From: Verrucomicrobiales bacterium
Lineage (GTDB): Bacteria > Verrucomicrobiota > Verrucomicrobiia > Limisphaerales > J093
Assembly: GCA_024233215.1 (NCBI GenBank)
Contig: JACKPW010000006.1
Span: forward strand, 1 to 64,000
Length of the DNA stretch: 64,000 nt
Direction: 5' to 3'
The notes beneath the pieces were generated by a model. It ran no database searches. It saw only the letters and a list, made by a program, of their open reading frames with translations, and had not been told where the DNA came from. The position numbers were made by a program, and so were the translations under genes. Of the stretch, positions 19,255 to 28,035 are shown in pieces (positions within the stretch are counted from its first letter, which is position 1; each line of letters begins with the position of its first letter).

Positions 19255-19607
19255 TGCCCATCGGGCCAGCCACCCGGGTCTATCTGGCAGCCGGGGCCAC
19301 CGACCTGCGCAAGGGCTTCGAGGGCTTGAGCGACTTGGTGCAGCACCGGCTCCAGCAGGACCCGCTCAGTGGTCACCTCTTCGTCTTCGCCAATCGCACC
19401 AAAACCCGGATCAAAGTCCTTTACTGGGACGGCACCGGCACCTGGCTTTGTGCCAAACGACTGGCCAAGGGCTCGTTCCACTGGCCCCGGACGGGGGCGG
19501 AGGAGACCGGCGCGTTGCGGTTACTGGCGGAGGAACTTACTCTGCTCTTGAGCGGGATCGATCTGGAACAGACCCGCCCACGGGCCTGGTGGCGGAAGGC
19601 GGCCTGA
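19251..19607 (+). CDS. tnpB: IS66 accessory protein TnpB
   Basis: 118 aa, very typical IS66 Orf2/TnpB: RVYLAAGATDLRKGFEGLS, then LFVFANRTKTRIKVLYWDG, then GTWLCAKRLAKGSFHWP. The protein is required for IS66 transposition in studied members although its exact action is unclear. Its start overlaps the tnpA stop. It is full length and intact. Confidence 0.95.
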   Translation: MMPIGPATRVYLAAGATDLRKGFEGLSDLVQHRLQQDPLSGHLFVFANRTKTRIKVLYWDGTGTWLCAKRLAKGSFHWPRTGAEETGALRLLAEELTLLLSGIDLEQTRPRAWWRKAA

Positions 19608-19672
19608 GAAAGTCGAGCAATACGTATGTTAGCAGTCATAGTGGCACCATATCTGCTAGTATCTCGGGGCAG

Positions 19673-21223
19673 ATGACGACGCCGTCACAGAGCCAACCCG
19701 GTTCGGCCCAGGCCTTCGCCCGCCTGCAGGCCGAGGTCGTGCGGCTCCAGCGCATCATCGAACTCAAGGATGAGCAAATCCGCCTGCTCAACCTCCGCAT
19801 CTTCGGTCCCAAGGCCGAGAAGCTCTCCAGCGCGCAAATGCCCCTCCTGCTGGAGGAAGTGAGCCTGACGCTGGGTGAGGTCGAACAGGAAGCTGCACTG
19901 CCCGAAGCCCAGAAGCAGGAACCGCTGCGGCGCTCCGGCAAACCGCGCCAATCTCATCCCGGGCGGGACCCCCTGCCCGCGAGTCTGGACCGACGGGAGG
20001 AGATCGTCCCCTGTTGCCCGGAAGACTGCCGTTGTCCCCAGTGTGGGGGTGAGCGGCCGGTGATCGGTTACGAGACCCGCGAGGAACTGGCCTTCACCCC
20101 GGCGGAGTTCTGGGTGCGGGTGATCAAGCGCGAGAAGCGCGGTTCCCATTGTCAGGAGGAGCAAGGGGTGGTGACGGCCCCGATCCCGGCGCAGATCGTG
20201 CCCAAGGGCAAGCTTTCCAATGAGTTCATCGTCGAGGTGCTGGTGCGCAAGTATCAGGAACACCTGCCGGTGTATCGGCAATGCGCCACCCTGGCCCAGG
20301 ACCACGGGATCGAACTGAGCCGCAAGACCCTCACCGACGCGATCCTGGCGGCCGGGAGCCTTTTGAGCCCGGTGGTGGGGGCGATGCGGAGGGATTTGCT
20401 GGGCGGGGGATACATCCAGGCCGACGAGACGCGGATGCCCTGCCAGACCGGGGAGAAGACCGGGCGCAACCACCGGGCGTTCATGTGGGAATACAGCCGC
20501 CCGGGCGGACTGGTGGTTTTCGAGTTCCAGTTGGGAAGAGGCCGGGCCGGGCCGCGGGAGTTTCTGCAGGGATTTCGCGGGAAACTTCAATCTGACGGGT
20601 ATGATGTGTACAACAAGCTTGGGGAGGGCATTGTCTACGTGGCCTGCGGGGCGCATATCCGGCGGGGATTTGTCGACGCGCTGAAGCTGGCGCCGTTGGA
20701 TCCGCGGCCCAAGGAGATCATCCGGCGGTTTGGCGAACTGTATGCGGTGGAGCGGGAGGCGCGGGAGGCCCAGCTCGGAGCTGAGCAACGGTTGGCGTTG
20801 CGGCAGGCCCGGAGCGTGCCAGTGATGACGGCGCTGAAGGAACGGTTGGTCACCCTCCGGCAGGAGATCCTGCCGGGTGGGAAGCTGGCCCAGGCCTGCG
20901 ATTATGCGCTGGGGCAGTGGAACCGCTGGGAGGAATACCTCCAGGACGGCCGCCTGGAGATCGACAACAACTGGTGCGAAGGGGCGATGCGCCCACTCGC
21001 CCTCGGACGCAAGAACTGGCTGCATATTGGCAGTGTTGCGGCCGGCCCCAAGGTCGCCGCCATTGCGTCCATTGTGGAGACGTGCCGCCGGCTGGGGATC
21101 AATCTCCGGGAATACCTGCTCGAGGTTCTGCCCAAACTGGGCGACTGGCCCATCAACCGCGTGGCTGAACTGACTCCCTCCGCTTGGAAAGCCGCGCCCC
21201 CAGCGCCGGTCACCAACGTCTAA
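19673..21223 (+). CDS. tnpC: IS66 transposase TnpC
   Basis: 516 aa from ATG 19673 (MTTPSQSQPGSAQAF). The frame is open further upstream, but that part only overlaps tnpA and tnpB. Domains in order: an N-terminal coiled coil with the leucine-rich RLQRIIELKDEQIRLLNLRI-type helix and FGPKAEKLS, a zinc-finger region (CCPEDCRCPQCGGERPVIG), and a DDE transposase core with YIQADETRMP, then KLQSDGYDVYNKL, then the C-terminal Glu region LEIDNNWCEGAMRPLALGRKNW. The length fits the family. It looks functional. Confidence 0.95.
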   Translation: MTTPSQSQPGSAQAFARLQAEVVRLQRIIELKDEQIRLLNLRIFGPKAEKLSSAQMPLLLEEVSLTLGEVEQEAALPEAQKQEPLRRSGKPRQSHPGRDPLPASLDRREEIVPCCPEDCRCPQCGGERPVIGYETREELAFTPAEFWVRVIKREKRGSHCQEEQGVVTAPIPAQIVPKGKLSNEFIVEVLVRKYQEHLPVYRQCATLAQDHGIELSRKTLTDAILAAGSLLSPVVGAMRRDLLGGGYIQADETRMPCQTGEKTGRNHRAFMWEYSRPGGLVVFEFQLGRGRAGPREFLQGFRGKLQSDGYDVYNKLGEGIVYVACGAHIRRGFVDALKLAPLDPRPKEIIRRFGELYAVEREAREAQLGAEQRLALRQARSVPVMTALKERLVTLRQEILPGGKLAQACDYALGQWNRWEEYLQDGRLEIDNNWCEGAMRPLALGRKNWLHIGSVAAGPKVAAIASIVETCRRLGINLREYLLEVLPKLGDWPINRVAELTPSAWKAAPPAPVTNV

Positions 21224-21273
21224 CATCCCCGCAGTTTACCCGCCCTGGCTACTCCCCGCCCAGACGGGGTTGC

Positions 21274-24200
21274 CATCACGGATACACTCGGCAGACCGGT
21301 TGCCGTCCAAAGCGACGTCTCAACAGAGAGGATGCGCGCACCTAGAACTCTAAGGGATCTGTGTGCCCATGCTACCCTGCATCTTGAGCAGCAAGCCGGC
21401 GCGACGCATGACGGCTTTCGAGCAAGTGTCAGAATCCAGAACGCAAGCACTGAGCCGCTTACGCATCTTGTAGGCTCCCTGGAGATCGTTGATGCTTTAG
21501 GGCGTGTGGTTTCAGATCGGTTCCATGTGGCGGAGAGAACCTCACAAGCGACAGGGCCGCTTGAGGAGGAACGGGTCTTGGGGAGTGGATCTGTGGACTT
21601 GTGCTGGGACATATTTCCAACCCGGCTGGCAGTCGGCTCTGAGGACGCACGATACTACGTCAGGGGCACAATCGATTTTGATTACGAAGGAAGGCCCGTA
21701 ACGTATCAGTTGGTAGAAGCTGAAATCACCGTCGTCCCCTTCCCACAGCTTGTTGTCCGCCTTTTTCATGAACGGGACGTCTTCAGCGACGATCCCTTCA
21801 CCGATGTGGTCGAACCTAGCCTCCCCTTCAACCTTGCGGTGCTGGTGCGGAACGACGGGTACGGATTGGCGCGGGACTTCCGCATTGCCTCGGCGCAGCC
21901 TCAGATCATTGAAAACGAGAAGGGGTTGCTCGTGGATTTCAAGATCATCGCGACCGAGGTTTCCGGACGAAACCTGCTCCCGTCGCTCACGGCGGATTTC
22001 GGCGACATCGAACCGGGCCAGACCGCGATCGGGCGCTGGTTGATGACCTCGACGGTTCAGGGGTTGTTCATCGACTACAGCGCCACGTTTGAACATGTCG
22101 ACGGGCTGGGAAATCCGAGGCTTTCCCTGATTGACGAGGTTACCATCCATGAAATGAACCGCTTGGTTCAGGCAGGGGGAGATCTCGAGGATGGGCTGCC
22201 GGACTTCCTGGTCAACGACTTGGCTGATCCGGCGGACCTGCCTGACACCCTCTATTTGAGCAATGGCACGACGAATTCCGTCGCGGTCGTTGAGGAAGCC
22301 ACGCATACCGGGCCGCCTGTTGAGGGTAAACTCCGGGTGGAATTGAGTGCGTCGATGCCGTCAGGTTGGGCGTACCTACGGGTCCCGGAACCCTCTGACG
22401 GAACCTATCGGCTTCTTCGGGTGGAACGACCCGACGGCTCCGTCCTAAGCCTGCATACCAACGTGTGGACCACGGACCGAACCCTTATCGGTTTGTCCCG
22501 TCGCCCCATCCGCGAGAACAAGCTCCATCTGCTGGATTACGACAGCCCTGGAAGCTACACGCTCGTCTATGAGACGCCGGAGATACCCGACGAATTGGCT
22601 CCATCAAGCCAAGTGAACATTCTGCCGAGCAGCAGTCGTATGGGCATTGCGGTGAGTTGGTCGGGACAAGATGATCCGGGCGGATCAGGCGTGGGTGCAT
22701 ATGACGTGTTCGTTTCAACCAACGATGGACCGTTCACGCGCTGGATCGAACGAACCGCCCTCACCAGCAGCGTCTTTCTGGGCGAGATGAACAACCGATA
22801 CGCGTTCTACACGGTGGCAATCGACGAGGCGGGGAATCGTGAACCCGTCCCCGCCCAGCCAGACGCGGTGACTACAACCAGTATCGTCAACCAGGCGCCG
22901 GTGATTGATCCAATCGGGGAACAGCGCGTGCCCGAAGGAGGTCTGCTCGTGCTGCGCGTCATTGCCCAGGATCCGGAGGGGGACGACATCACTTACACTC
23001 TGGACGGCGGGCCGACTGCAATGATGATGCACACCGCCACAGGGATCATCACGTGGCCGACAACCGAGATGGATGGACCGCAAACGAATACGATCACCCT
23101 ACGAGCCACCGATAGTGGGTATCCGGCCCAGAGCACCACAGCGGAGGTGGAAATCGTCGTGGAGGAAGTGAACACCGCGCCCGTGCTCCGTGAAATTGAA
23201 TCCCGGATCATCCGTGAGGGACAACTGCTCCAGTTTTACGTCACCGCACAGGATTCAGACGTGCCCCCGCAGTTGCTGACCTACTCGTTGCTCGGCGATA
23301 CCCCTTACGGGATGAGCATCGATCCCACCAGCGGACTGTTGACGTGGCGTCCGGCCAACTATCAAGGGGGCAGCACCAACCTGATCTCCGTGGGTGTGGA
23401 AGACAACGGTGTCCCTCAGCTGACCGACGAGAGAACCTTCGCCGTACTGGTCCGCGATTCGCGCCCGGACTTCCGCCTGGCGATTGGCAGCACCAATGTG
23501 CTGGCAGGGGAATGGGGGATGTTACCGCTGACCCTTGACACTGAAGCAGGGATTACCAACCTCACGCTTGCGTTGGAGCTGGATTCGTCAAGGCTAACCA
23601 ACCTGACGGTGGAGGCTCTCGCCCCGGAGGTAACGTTGGCTGATCTGGTTGAGTCTAGCTCGAATCGCTTCCGTCTGCTGATCTCCGCCCGGTCTGACTA
23701 TCCGCTTCGGGGGTGGCTGGCATTGGCGCGGCTTGGTTTCCTGGCTTTGCCCGGTGAGGAATCGGAGGTGGTCCGGCTCACGCCCCTGGAGTTGCTCGGT
23801 GAAGCGGTGGATGGCAACCGGTTGCTTGCAGGGCAGGCCACGGGAGGGAAGGTGTTCCTCATCGTGGAGCAACCTCTGGTAGACGCCTCGTTGGGAGATG
23901 ATGGTCTGAGAGACCTGACAGTGTACGGTCTGCCCGGGCAGCACTATTCGATTGAGTCAGCTTCCAGCTTGTCAGTCGGAGGGGGCTGGCAACCGGTGTT
24001 AAGCGGACAACTAACCGAAAGCCACGCGACCCACGTCCTCCCAGAAGAACCCGGTCCGGCCATCTTCTACCGGGCGGTGCTTGCCCCTGATGCAGCGTCC
24101 GACAGCGTGCCCACCCCTCGCCTGCAGATCAGGAGGCTCGGCCGGACCCTGTTGCTTGAATGGGACCCGAACGAGGAACTCCAGTGGACTGACGCTTTGT

Positions 24201-24292
24201 CCAGCGGCTGGGAGGATGTGCCGGACGCCGTCAGTCCGTTTGAGGTCCTCCCAGAACACGGAGCCCGATTCTATCGCCTGAGGAGGGATTAG
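21274..24292 (+). pseudogene. Giant secreted protein, C-terminal fragment
   Basis: Coding sense resumes right at the IS66 right end (GVAITDTLGRPVAVQSDV in the frame of ATG 21332), and the frame is intact to 24292. The motif HERDVFSDDPFTD followed by VRNDGYGLARDFRIASAQP belongs to a conserved region of very large adhesin-like proteins in several phyla. It is followed by FN3-like sequence, two cadherin/He_PIG-like domains (APVIDPIGEQRVPEGG and APVLREIESRIIREGQ) and the same C-terminal module as the 8408 gene (WTDALSSGWEDVPDAVSP ... ARFYRLRRD). In related proteins several hundred residues normally separate the VVPWMAL region (left of IS66) from this part, so an internal deletion is likely (from memory). 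A shortened product from ATG 21332 is conceivable but would lack a signal peptide. Confidence 0.75.
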
Positions 24293-24306
24293 GACGGAGG
24301 AACACA

Positions 24307-24340
24307 CCCGCTGCCGGTGAGGAGGAGCACCGACAGCGGG
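24307..24340 (+). terminator. Hairpin after the giant gene
   Basis: A 13-bp stem with one mismatch (24307-24319 with 24328-24340) lies 15 nt past the stop. Both its position and its CCCGCTGC...GCAGCGGG-type arms resemble the hairpin after the 8408-11365 gene. Confidence 0.5.
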
Positions 24341-25126
24341 CGACCTTGCCACGGCGGGGCGAATGCGGCGATGCTCCTGGTAATGCCCAGGTTCTACCCC
24401 GTCCACCTCGGTCAGGGAAAGAGGACCTCCGTTATCCCGTTACGCAACAACAAGCCAGGCTGAATCTCCAGAATTCCACTCTTGACCGCGGGAGGAAGCG
24501 GAAGCCCAGCGCTCGAGGACAACCGTGAATGTGTGAAAGGACTCTGCTTCCCGGGCTTCTTTGGGGAGGGTCCGACCGCCGGCAAGAAGACCGACACAGA
24601 GGAGCTTTCCGGTCTTGGAGTGGAGGTCGGCTTTCAACCTGCGCCTGGTTGCGGGAATCGGCCCTCTGATGGACTTAAGACAGTCGGCCGGAACGCCTTG
24701 CCACGATGCGGAGGACCAGCACAGCTTGCGCAGCGCACGAGGGAGGAGATGCCTTGCGGGTGCGAACTCGTTCACTATCAGCGCGTAATGAGTTCGGCAC
24801 AGTTCAAGACACAGGTTGCGGTTGTTTCAGGTCAGCGCGAACCGCCTTCAGGGGGCCATTCGCTGATGCGGCGCCAGCAGCGTTCGAGCCAACCCTTGAC
24901 GCCCTCCGGGCGCGAACAGCTGATCTCTGCCAGATGTCGCAGCGCGGCTTTGCTGCCCAGCGATTTGTCCGGCCAGAGATGAAGGCGGTCGGCTAAGCCC
25001 ACTTCAGACGCGATTGCTTCGACGGTTCGGAGGACACTGAAGGCTGTAACTCCGGGTAGCGCCGCTGGTTGCCCACCGGCGCTACCCGGAGGATCGACGA
25101 GGCCTCGCGTCAATCTGGCAAACGTG
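24341..25126. other. Region without convincing gene
   Basis: 786 bp between the giant gene and the mobile-type small genes. Minus-strand frames at 24440-24775 and 24832-25113 (contains LADRLHLWPDKSLGSKAALR) have mildly protein-like content but no ribosome site or recognisable family. They may be decayed genes. A strong palindrome lies at 25051-25090. Confidence 0.4.
25051..25090. repeat. Perfect 14-bp inverted repeat
   Basis: Arms TCCGGGTAGCGCCG (25051-25064) and CGGCGCTACCCGGA (25077-25090) pair perfectly around a 12-nt loop. No T-run follows on either strand. It may be a REP-like unit or a bidirectional terminator at the end of the minus-strand gene set that starts at 26423. Confidence 0.6.
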
Positions 25127-25414
25127 TCAGTCTTCGGGATTCATCTCCGCGTTGTGTTCCTCCAGGATTCCGAAGTGTTCCGCCCAAACATCAACGACAC
25201 GCTCGAGCACGAGCAGGCCGTGGCCATGTTCTTGGCAGATCTCTTTCAATGTCCTTCCTTCCGCCATCTGAACGACTAATCCACGAAAGACGTATGCCGC
25301 GCGTGCCAGCACTCGGACGGGGAGTTCCGCCCTTTCTGGGATCTCCGGAATTGGAAGCGGGCCGATGAGGGCTGGGCCTGGGAGGTTTGTGGGCGACGTC
25401 GCATTGGATTTCAT
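25127..25414 (-). CDS. Hypothetical protein of mobile-element gene set
   Basis: 95 aa (MKSNATSPTNLPGPALIGPL). After a Pro-rich start it is mostly helical (VRVLARAAYVFRGLVVQMAE ... LLVLERVVDVWAEHFGILEE). No family recognised. It is the last gene of a minus-strand series (26423, 26069, 25839, 25414). The 71-nt gap to the preceding gene and the weak ribosome site leave some doubt. The context suggests accessory function on an integrated element. Confidence 0.5.
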   Translation of the reverse strand: MKSNATSPTNLPGPALIGPLPIPEIPERAELPVRVLARAAYVFRGLVVQMAEGRTLKEICQEHGHGLLVLERVVDVWAEHFGILEEHNAEMNPED

Positions 25415-25485
25415 AGTTCTTAGGTGTGTTACGGCTTATTTTGTACAGGAGAATTCGCGTAATGGGGAGTGAGTCCCGGGAAGCT

Positions 25486-25839
25486 TCAGTTTGATGTGGC
25501 CTCGGTATCAGGCACCGAGAAGCCGCGCCGGGCACCACGGCTACGGGACCGCCCCCGATACCCGCTCGATCGGTTGAGGTTCTGGTCGCGCCAGCGGGAC
25601 TGGATTGCGTCGGTTGCCTTGCCGAGCCATTTCGGATCGGCGCGCAGGGATTCCAGTTCGACGGTGGCAAAGTACTTGGTTCCGTTGGGGCTCGGCTTTC
25701 CCAACGGGCGCAACAACCCAGTGGCGACCAGCGTGGGAACGTCGTGGGGGTGGAATCCCAAGTACCACGCCGCTTGCTCGGCATCCAGCCGGGCCGGCGT
25801 GAAGGCTAGGGTCAAAAAAGTTTTGTGCTCAGGGCTCAT
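25486..25839 (-). CDS. Helix-turn-helix protein (excisionase/MerR-like)
   Basis: 117 aa. Residues about 16-75 (LDAEQAAWYLGFHPHDVPTL, then GLLRPLGKPSPNGTKYF) read as a winged helix-turn-helix of the excisionase/MerR type. In this kind the helix recognises a cell-specific site and the NGTKYF strand is the wing. The C-terminus is basic and Arg/Ser-rich. The start overlaps the preceding stop (ATGA), indicating translational coupling. Small genes of this kind are common in integrated elements of Planctomycetes and Verrucomicrobia. DNA binding is inferred. Confidence 0.65.
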   Translation of the reverse strand: MSPEHKTFLTLAFTPARLDAEQAAWYLGFHPHDVPTLVATGLLRPLGKPSPNGTKYFATVELESLRADPKWLGKATDAIQSRWRDQNLNRSSGYRGRSRSRGARRGFSVPDTEATSN

Positions 25840-26069
25840 CGGGCTCGGAGTGACGACATCGGCCGCCTATGTTGTATCCGGTGTAGAGGCCGGTTTGGTT
25901 TCCTGAAATGGGGGAAAAACGACGCCGGCCACAGCGAATCGGAGAGCTCCGACGGTGTGGACCACTCCTCGCTCCGGGAGGAAAGGTGGACCACAAGCCG
26001 GCTGACACTGGACTGGGCGACCACATCCAGGCCGATTTCTCCGAGGATGGATGTCTTGGTGTATTTCAT
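25836..26069 (-). CDS. Small hypothetical protein
   Basis: 77 aa (MKYTKTSILGEIGLDVVAQS). The main support is the exact 4-nt ATGA overlap of its stop with the start of the helix-turn-helix gene, and its position 21 nt after the preceding gene. No ribosome site is visible. The C-terminal third (HRIQHRRPMSSLRAR) looks unstructured. No family recognised. Confidence 0.42.
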   Translation of the reverse strand: MKYTKTSILGEIGLDVVAQSSVSRLVVHLSSRSEEWSTPSELSDSLWPASFFPHFRKPNRPLHRIQHRRPMSSLRAR

Positions 26070-26090
26070 GGGCGGGAAGGTGCCCGCGGC

Positions 26091-26423
26091 TCAGTTCTGG
26101 GAGTGCCCACCCCGCTCCTGGACCTGCCCGTGAATCCAGGAATGAGCGGCATCGGCGACCTTGGCCAACAACAGGAGATCGTCGCGCCCAAACGAGTCGG
26201 ACGAACGCCAGCAACTGTTGGCGACGTCCCTGAAAAGGCGGGTGAAAGTGACGTTGTGGCGATGGCCGCTGGGCGTATCGTTGGCCCAGATGGCGGCCTT
26301 GATGGGACCCAACCGGATTTCGTGGACCGGCCGATCGGAGGCAGAGGTTTTAGGGGACGTGGTGTTCATGATGAATTTGGGCGGATTGAATTGATGCGGG
26401 CTGAATTCTCGCCAACGAATCAC
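26091..26423 (-). CDS. Conserved hypothetical protein (RPVHEIRLG family)
   Basis: 110 aa from GTG 26423. That start has GGAG 8 nt upstream and overlaps (GTGA) the stop of the neighbouring coiled-coil gene as it would read without the IS. An alternative ATG at 26369 lacks a ribosome site. The core DRPVHEIRLGPIKAAIWAND, then HNVTFTRLFRD, then SFGRDDLLLLAKVADAAHSWI is one I recognise as a widespread uncharacterised small protein of proteobacterial and planctomycete accessory DNA (from memory). Function unknown; it is probably part of an integrated element's operon. Confidence 0.68.
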   Translation of the reverse strand: MIRWREFSPHQFNPPKFIMNTTSPKTSASDRPVHEIRLGPIKAAIWANDTPSGHRHNVTFTRLFRDVANSCWRSSDSFGRDDLLLLAKVADAAHSWIHGQVQERGGHSQN

Positions 26424-26449
26424 TGGAGAGGCTCCACCCTCCCCTCCTC

Positions 26450-27767
26450 CACAACTGTCCGGACGTTGAACGGGCCGAAGACGGGATGAGCCAATGTTTA
26501 CAGGGCTAGAGCCGGGGTCGAGGGGTGTGAGCGATTTGAAAATCCTGACGGGTTGCTCAGCAAGCGCCGTGCCAGAATTCTCCGGTGAACGCCGGAAAAC
26601 TTGTCTTTGCGCAACTCGTCGAACCCATCCACCCGGAGCAATTCCGCCGCTGCGTCCGGCGCTATCGAGGTGAATACAAGGTGAAGAGCTTTGCCTGTTG
26701 GGATCAGTTTCTATGCATGGCGTTTGGCCAGCTCACTTTTCGCGAGAGTCTCCGAGATGTGGAAGTCTGCCTGCGGTCGCGGGAGGAGCAGCTCTATCAT
26801 GTCGGAATCCGCGGCCACGTGTCGCATAGCACCCTGGCTGATGCCAACCGGGTTCGAGACTGGAGGATCTACGCCGACCTGGCGCAGATACTCATTCGCC
26901 AAGCAAGGATTCTCTACCAGCAGGAACCGATTGGGATGGAGCTTGAAGAAACGGTTTACGCCTTGGATTCGACCACCATCGACCTGTGCTTGAACCTGTT
27001 TCCCTGGGCGCGCTTTCGGCGTCACAAGGCGGCAGTGAAGTTGCACACCTTGCTGGACATTCGCGGCTCGATTCCGACATTCATCGCGATTTCCCAAGGA
27101 AAACAGGCAGATGTACGTGTTCTCGACGAGTTGCTCTTGGAACCGGGCGCCTTCTACGTGATGGACCGAGCCTACGTGGATTTCAAGCGACTCTACGCCT
27201 TCGTGTTGGCTGGCGCCTTCTTCGTCACTCGCAGCAAGAGACGCATCCGATTCAGCCGCGTCGAGGCACGACCAGTCGATTATCCAGCCGGTGTTCGCTA
27301 TGATCAAATCGTAAGGCTCAAGCGTGGCAGCTCCCGCCGAGACTACCCGGACAAGTTGCGTCGCATCCGCTACTATGATGAAGAAACCCGCCGCGACCTG
27401 GTCTTTCTGACCAACAACCTATCTCTCCCGGCAATTGTCATTGCCTTCCTCTACAAGTGCCGATGGAGGGTGGAGTTGTTCTTCAAGTGGATCAAACAGA
27501 ACCTCCGGATCAAGCACTTCTACGGGACCAGCGACAACGCCGTGAAGACTCAGGTGTGGATTTCGGTGTGCGTCTACGTCCTCGTCGCGATTCTCCGGAA
27601 GCGGGTTGGCGCGGAGCGCAGCCTCTCGGAAATCATACAAATCCTCAGCGTCAATGCATTCGAGAAAGTGCCTCTGCACGAGCTGCTTACAGATTCCAGC
27701 AACAAGACTACGACACCCCACTTCTCTAACCAGTTGATGCTGTGGGACTAATATCCGGACAGTTGTG
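26450..27767 (+). mobile_element. IS4-family insertion sequence, copy B
   Basis: 1318 bp with the same terminal repeats as copy A (CACAACTGTCCGGA at the left, the complement at the right). The flanking 9-bp target duplication is CCCCTCCTC (26441-26449 and 27768-27776). The transposase is on the plus strand, so copies A and B are inverted relative to each other, with 9.3 kb between them. Confidence 0.93.
26585..27751 (+). CDS. IS4-family transposase (copy B)
   Basis: 388 aa, GTG start, identical in protein sequence to the transposase of copy A. The catalytic residues (LDSTTIDL, MDRAYVDF, YREK signature) are the same. Identity of both copies and perfect target duplications indicate recent transposition in this genome. 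It ends 16 nt before the right end of the element. Confidence 0.95.
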   Translation: MNAGKLVFAQLVEPIHPEQFRRCVRRYRGEYKVKSFACWDQFLCMAFGQLTFRESLRDVEVCLRSREEQLYHVGIRGHVSHSTLADANRVRDWRIYADLAQILIRQARILYQQEPIGMELEETVYALDSTTIDLCLNLFPWARFRRHKAAVKLHTLLDIRGSIPTFIAISQGKQADVRVLDELLLEPGAFYVMDRAYVDFKRLYAFVLAGAFFVTRSKRRIRFSRVEARPVDYPAGVRYDQIVRLKRGSSRRDYPDKLRRIRYYDEETRRDLVFLTNNLSLPAIVIAFLYKCRWRVELFFKWIKQNLRIKHFYGTSDNAVKTQVWISVCVYVLVAILRKRVGAERSLSEIIQILSVNAFEKVPLHELLTDSSNKTTTPHFSNQLMLWD

Positions 27768-28035
27768 CCCCTCCTCCAATTGCCTTTCGAGCTGTTGAAC
27801 CCGGTTGGTGAGCGCCGGCCACTGGCTGCGCATGGCGTCATTGGCCTCCAAGACCTGCCGCAGGGACTTGGCCTGATCGTTGAACGAGCCAACGCTCTGC
27901 AGGAGCTTGTTGGACTGCTCGATGAGCCGTTTCGACATCTCCCGCTGCGAGTTGAGTTCCGCCGCGAGCGCATCCGGGGAGGACCGGGCAACATCGGCGG
28001 TGGACTCCGGCGCCGAATTGCCCGCCGGCAACACC

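Larger units (their letters stand above)
18878..21273 (+). mobile_element. IS66-family element
   Basis: 2396 bp with three genes in the classical order tnpA-tnpB-tnpC. The ends match as inverted repeats (GTAACCGCGTCT at 18878 and AGACGGGGTTGC ending 21273). The usual 8-bp direct target duplication is absent. Instead the inverted match continues outward, so 18867-18889 and 21262-21284 form a 23-bp inverted repeat with two differences. The element separates the middle and C-terminal pieces of the giant gene. Confidence 0.85.

Noticed and set aside
19685..21226. Long minus-strand frame across the IS66 transposase
   Set aside because: Shadow of tnpC, which has all family motifs.
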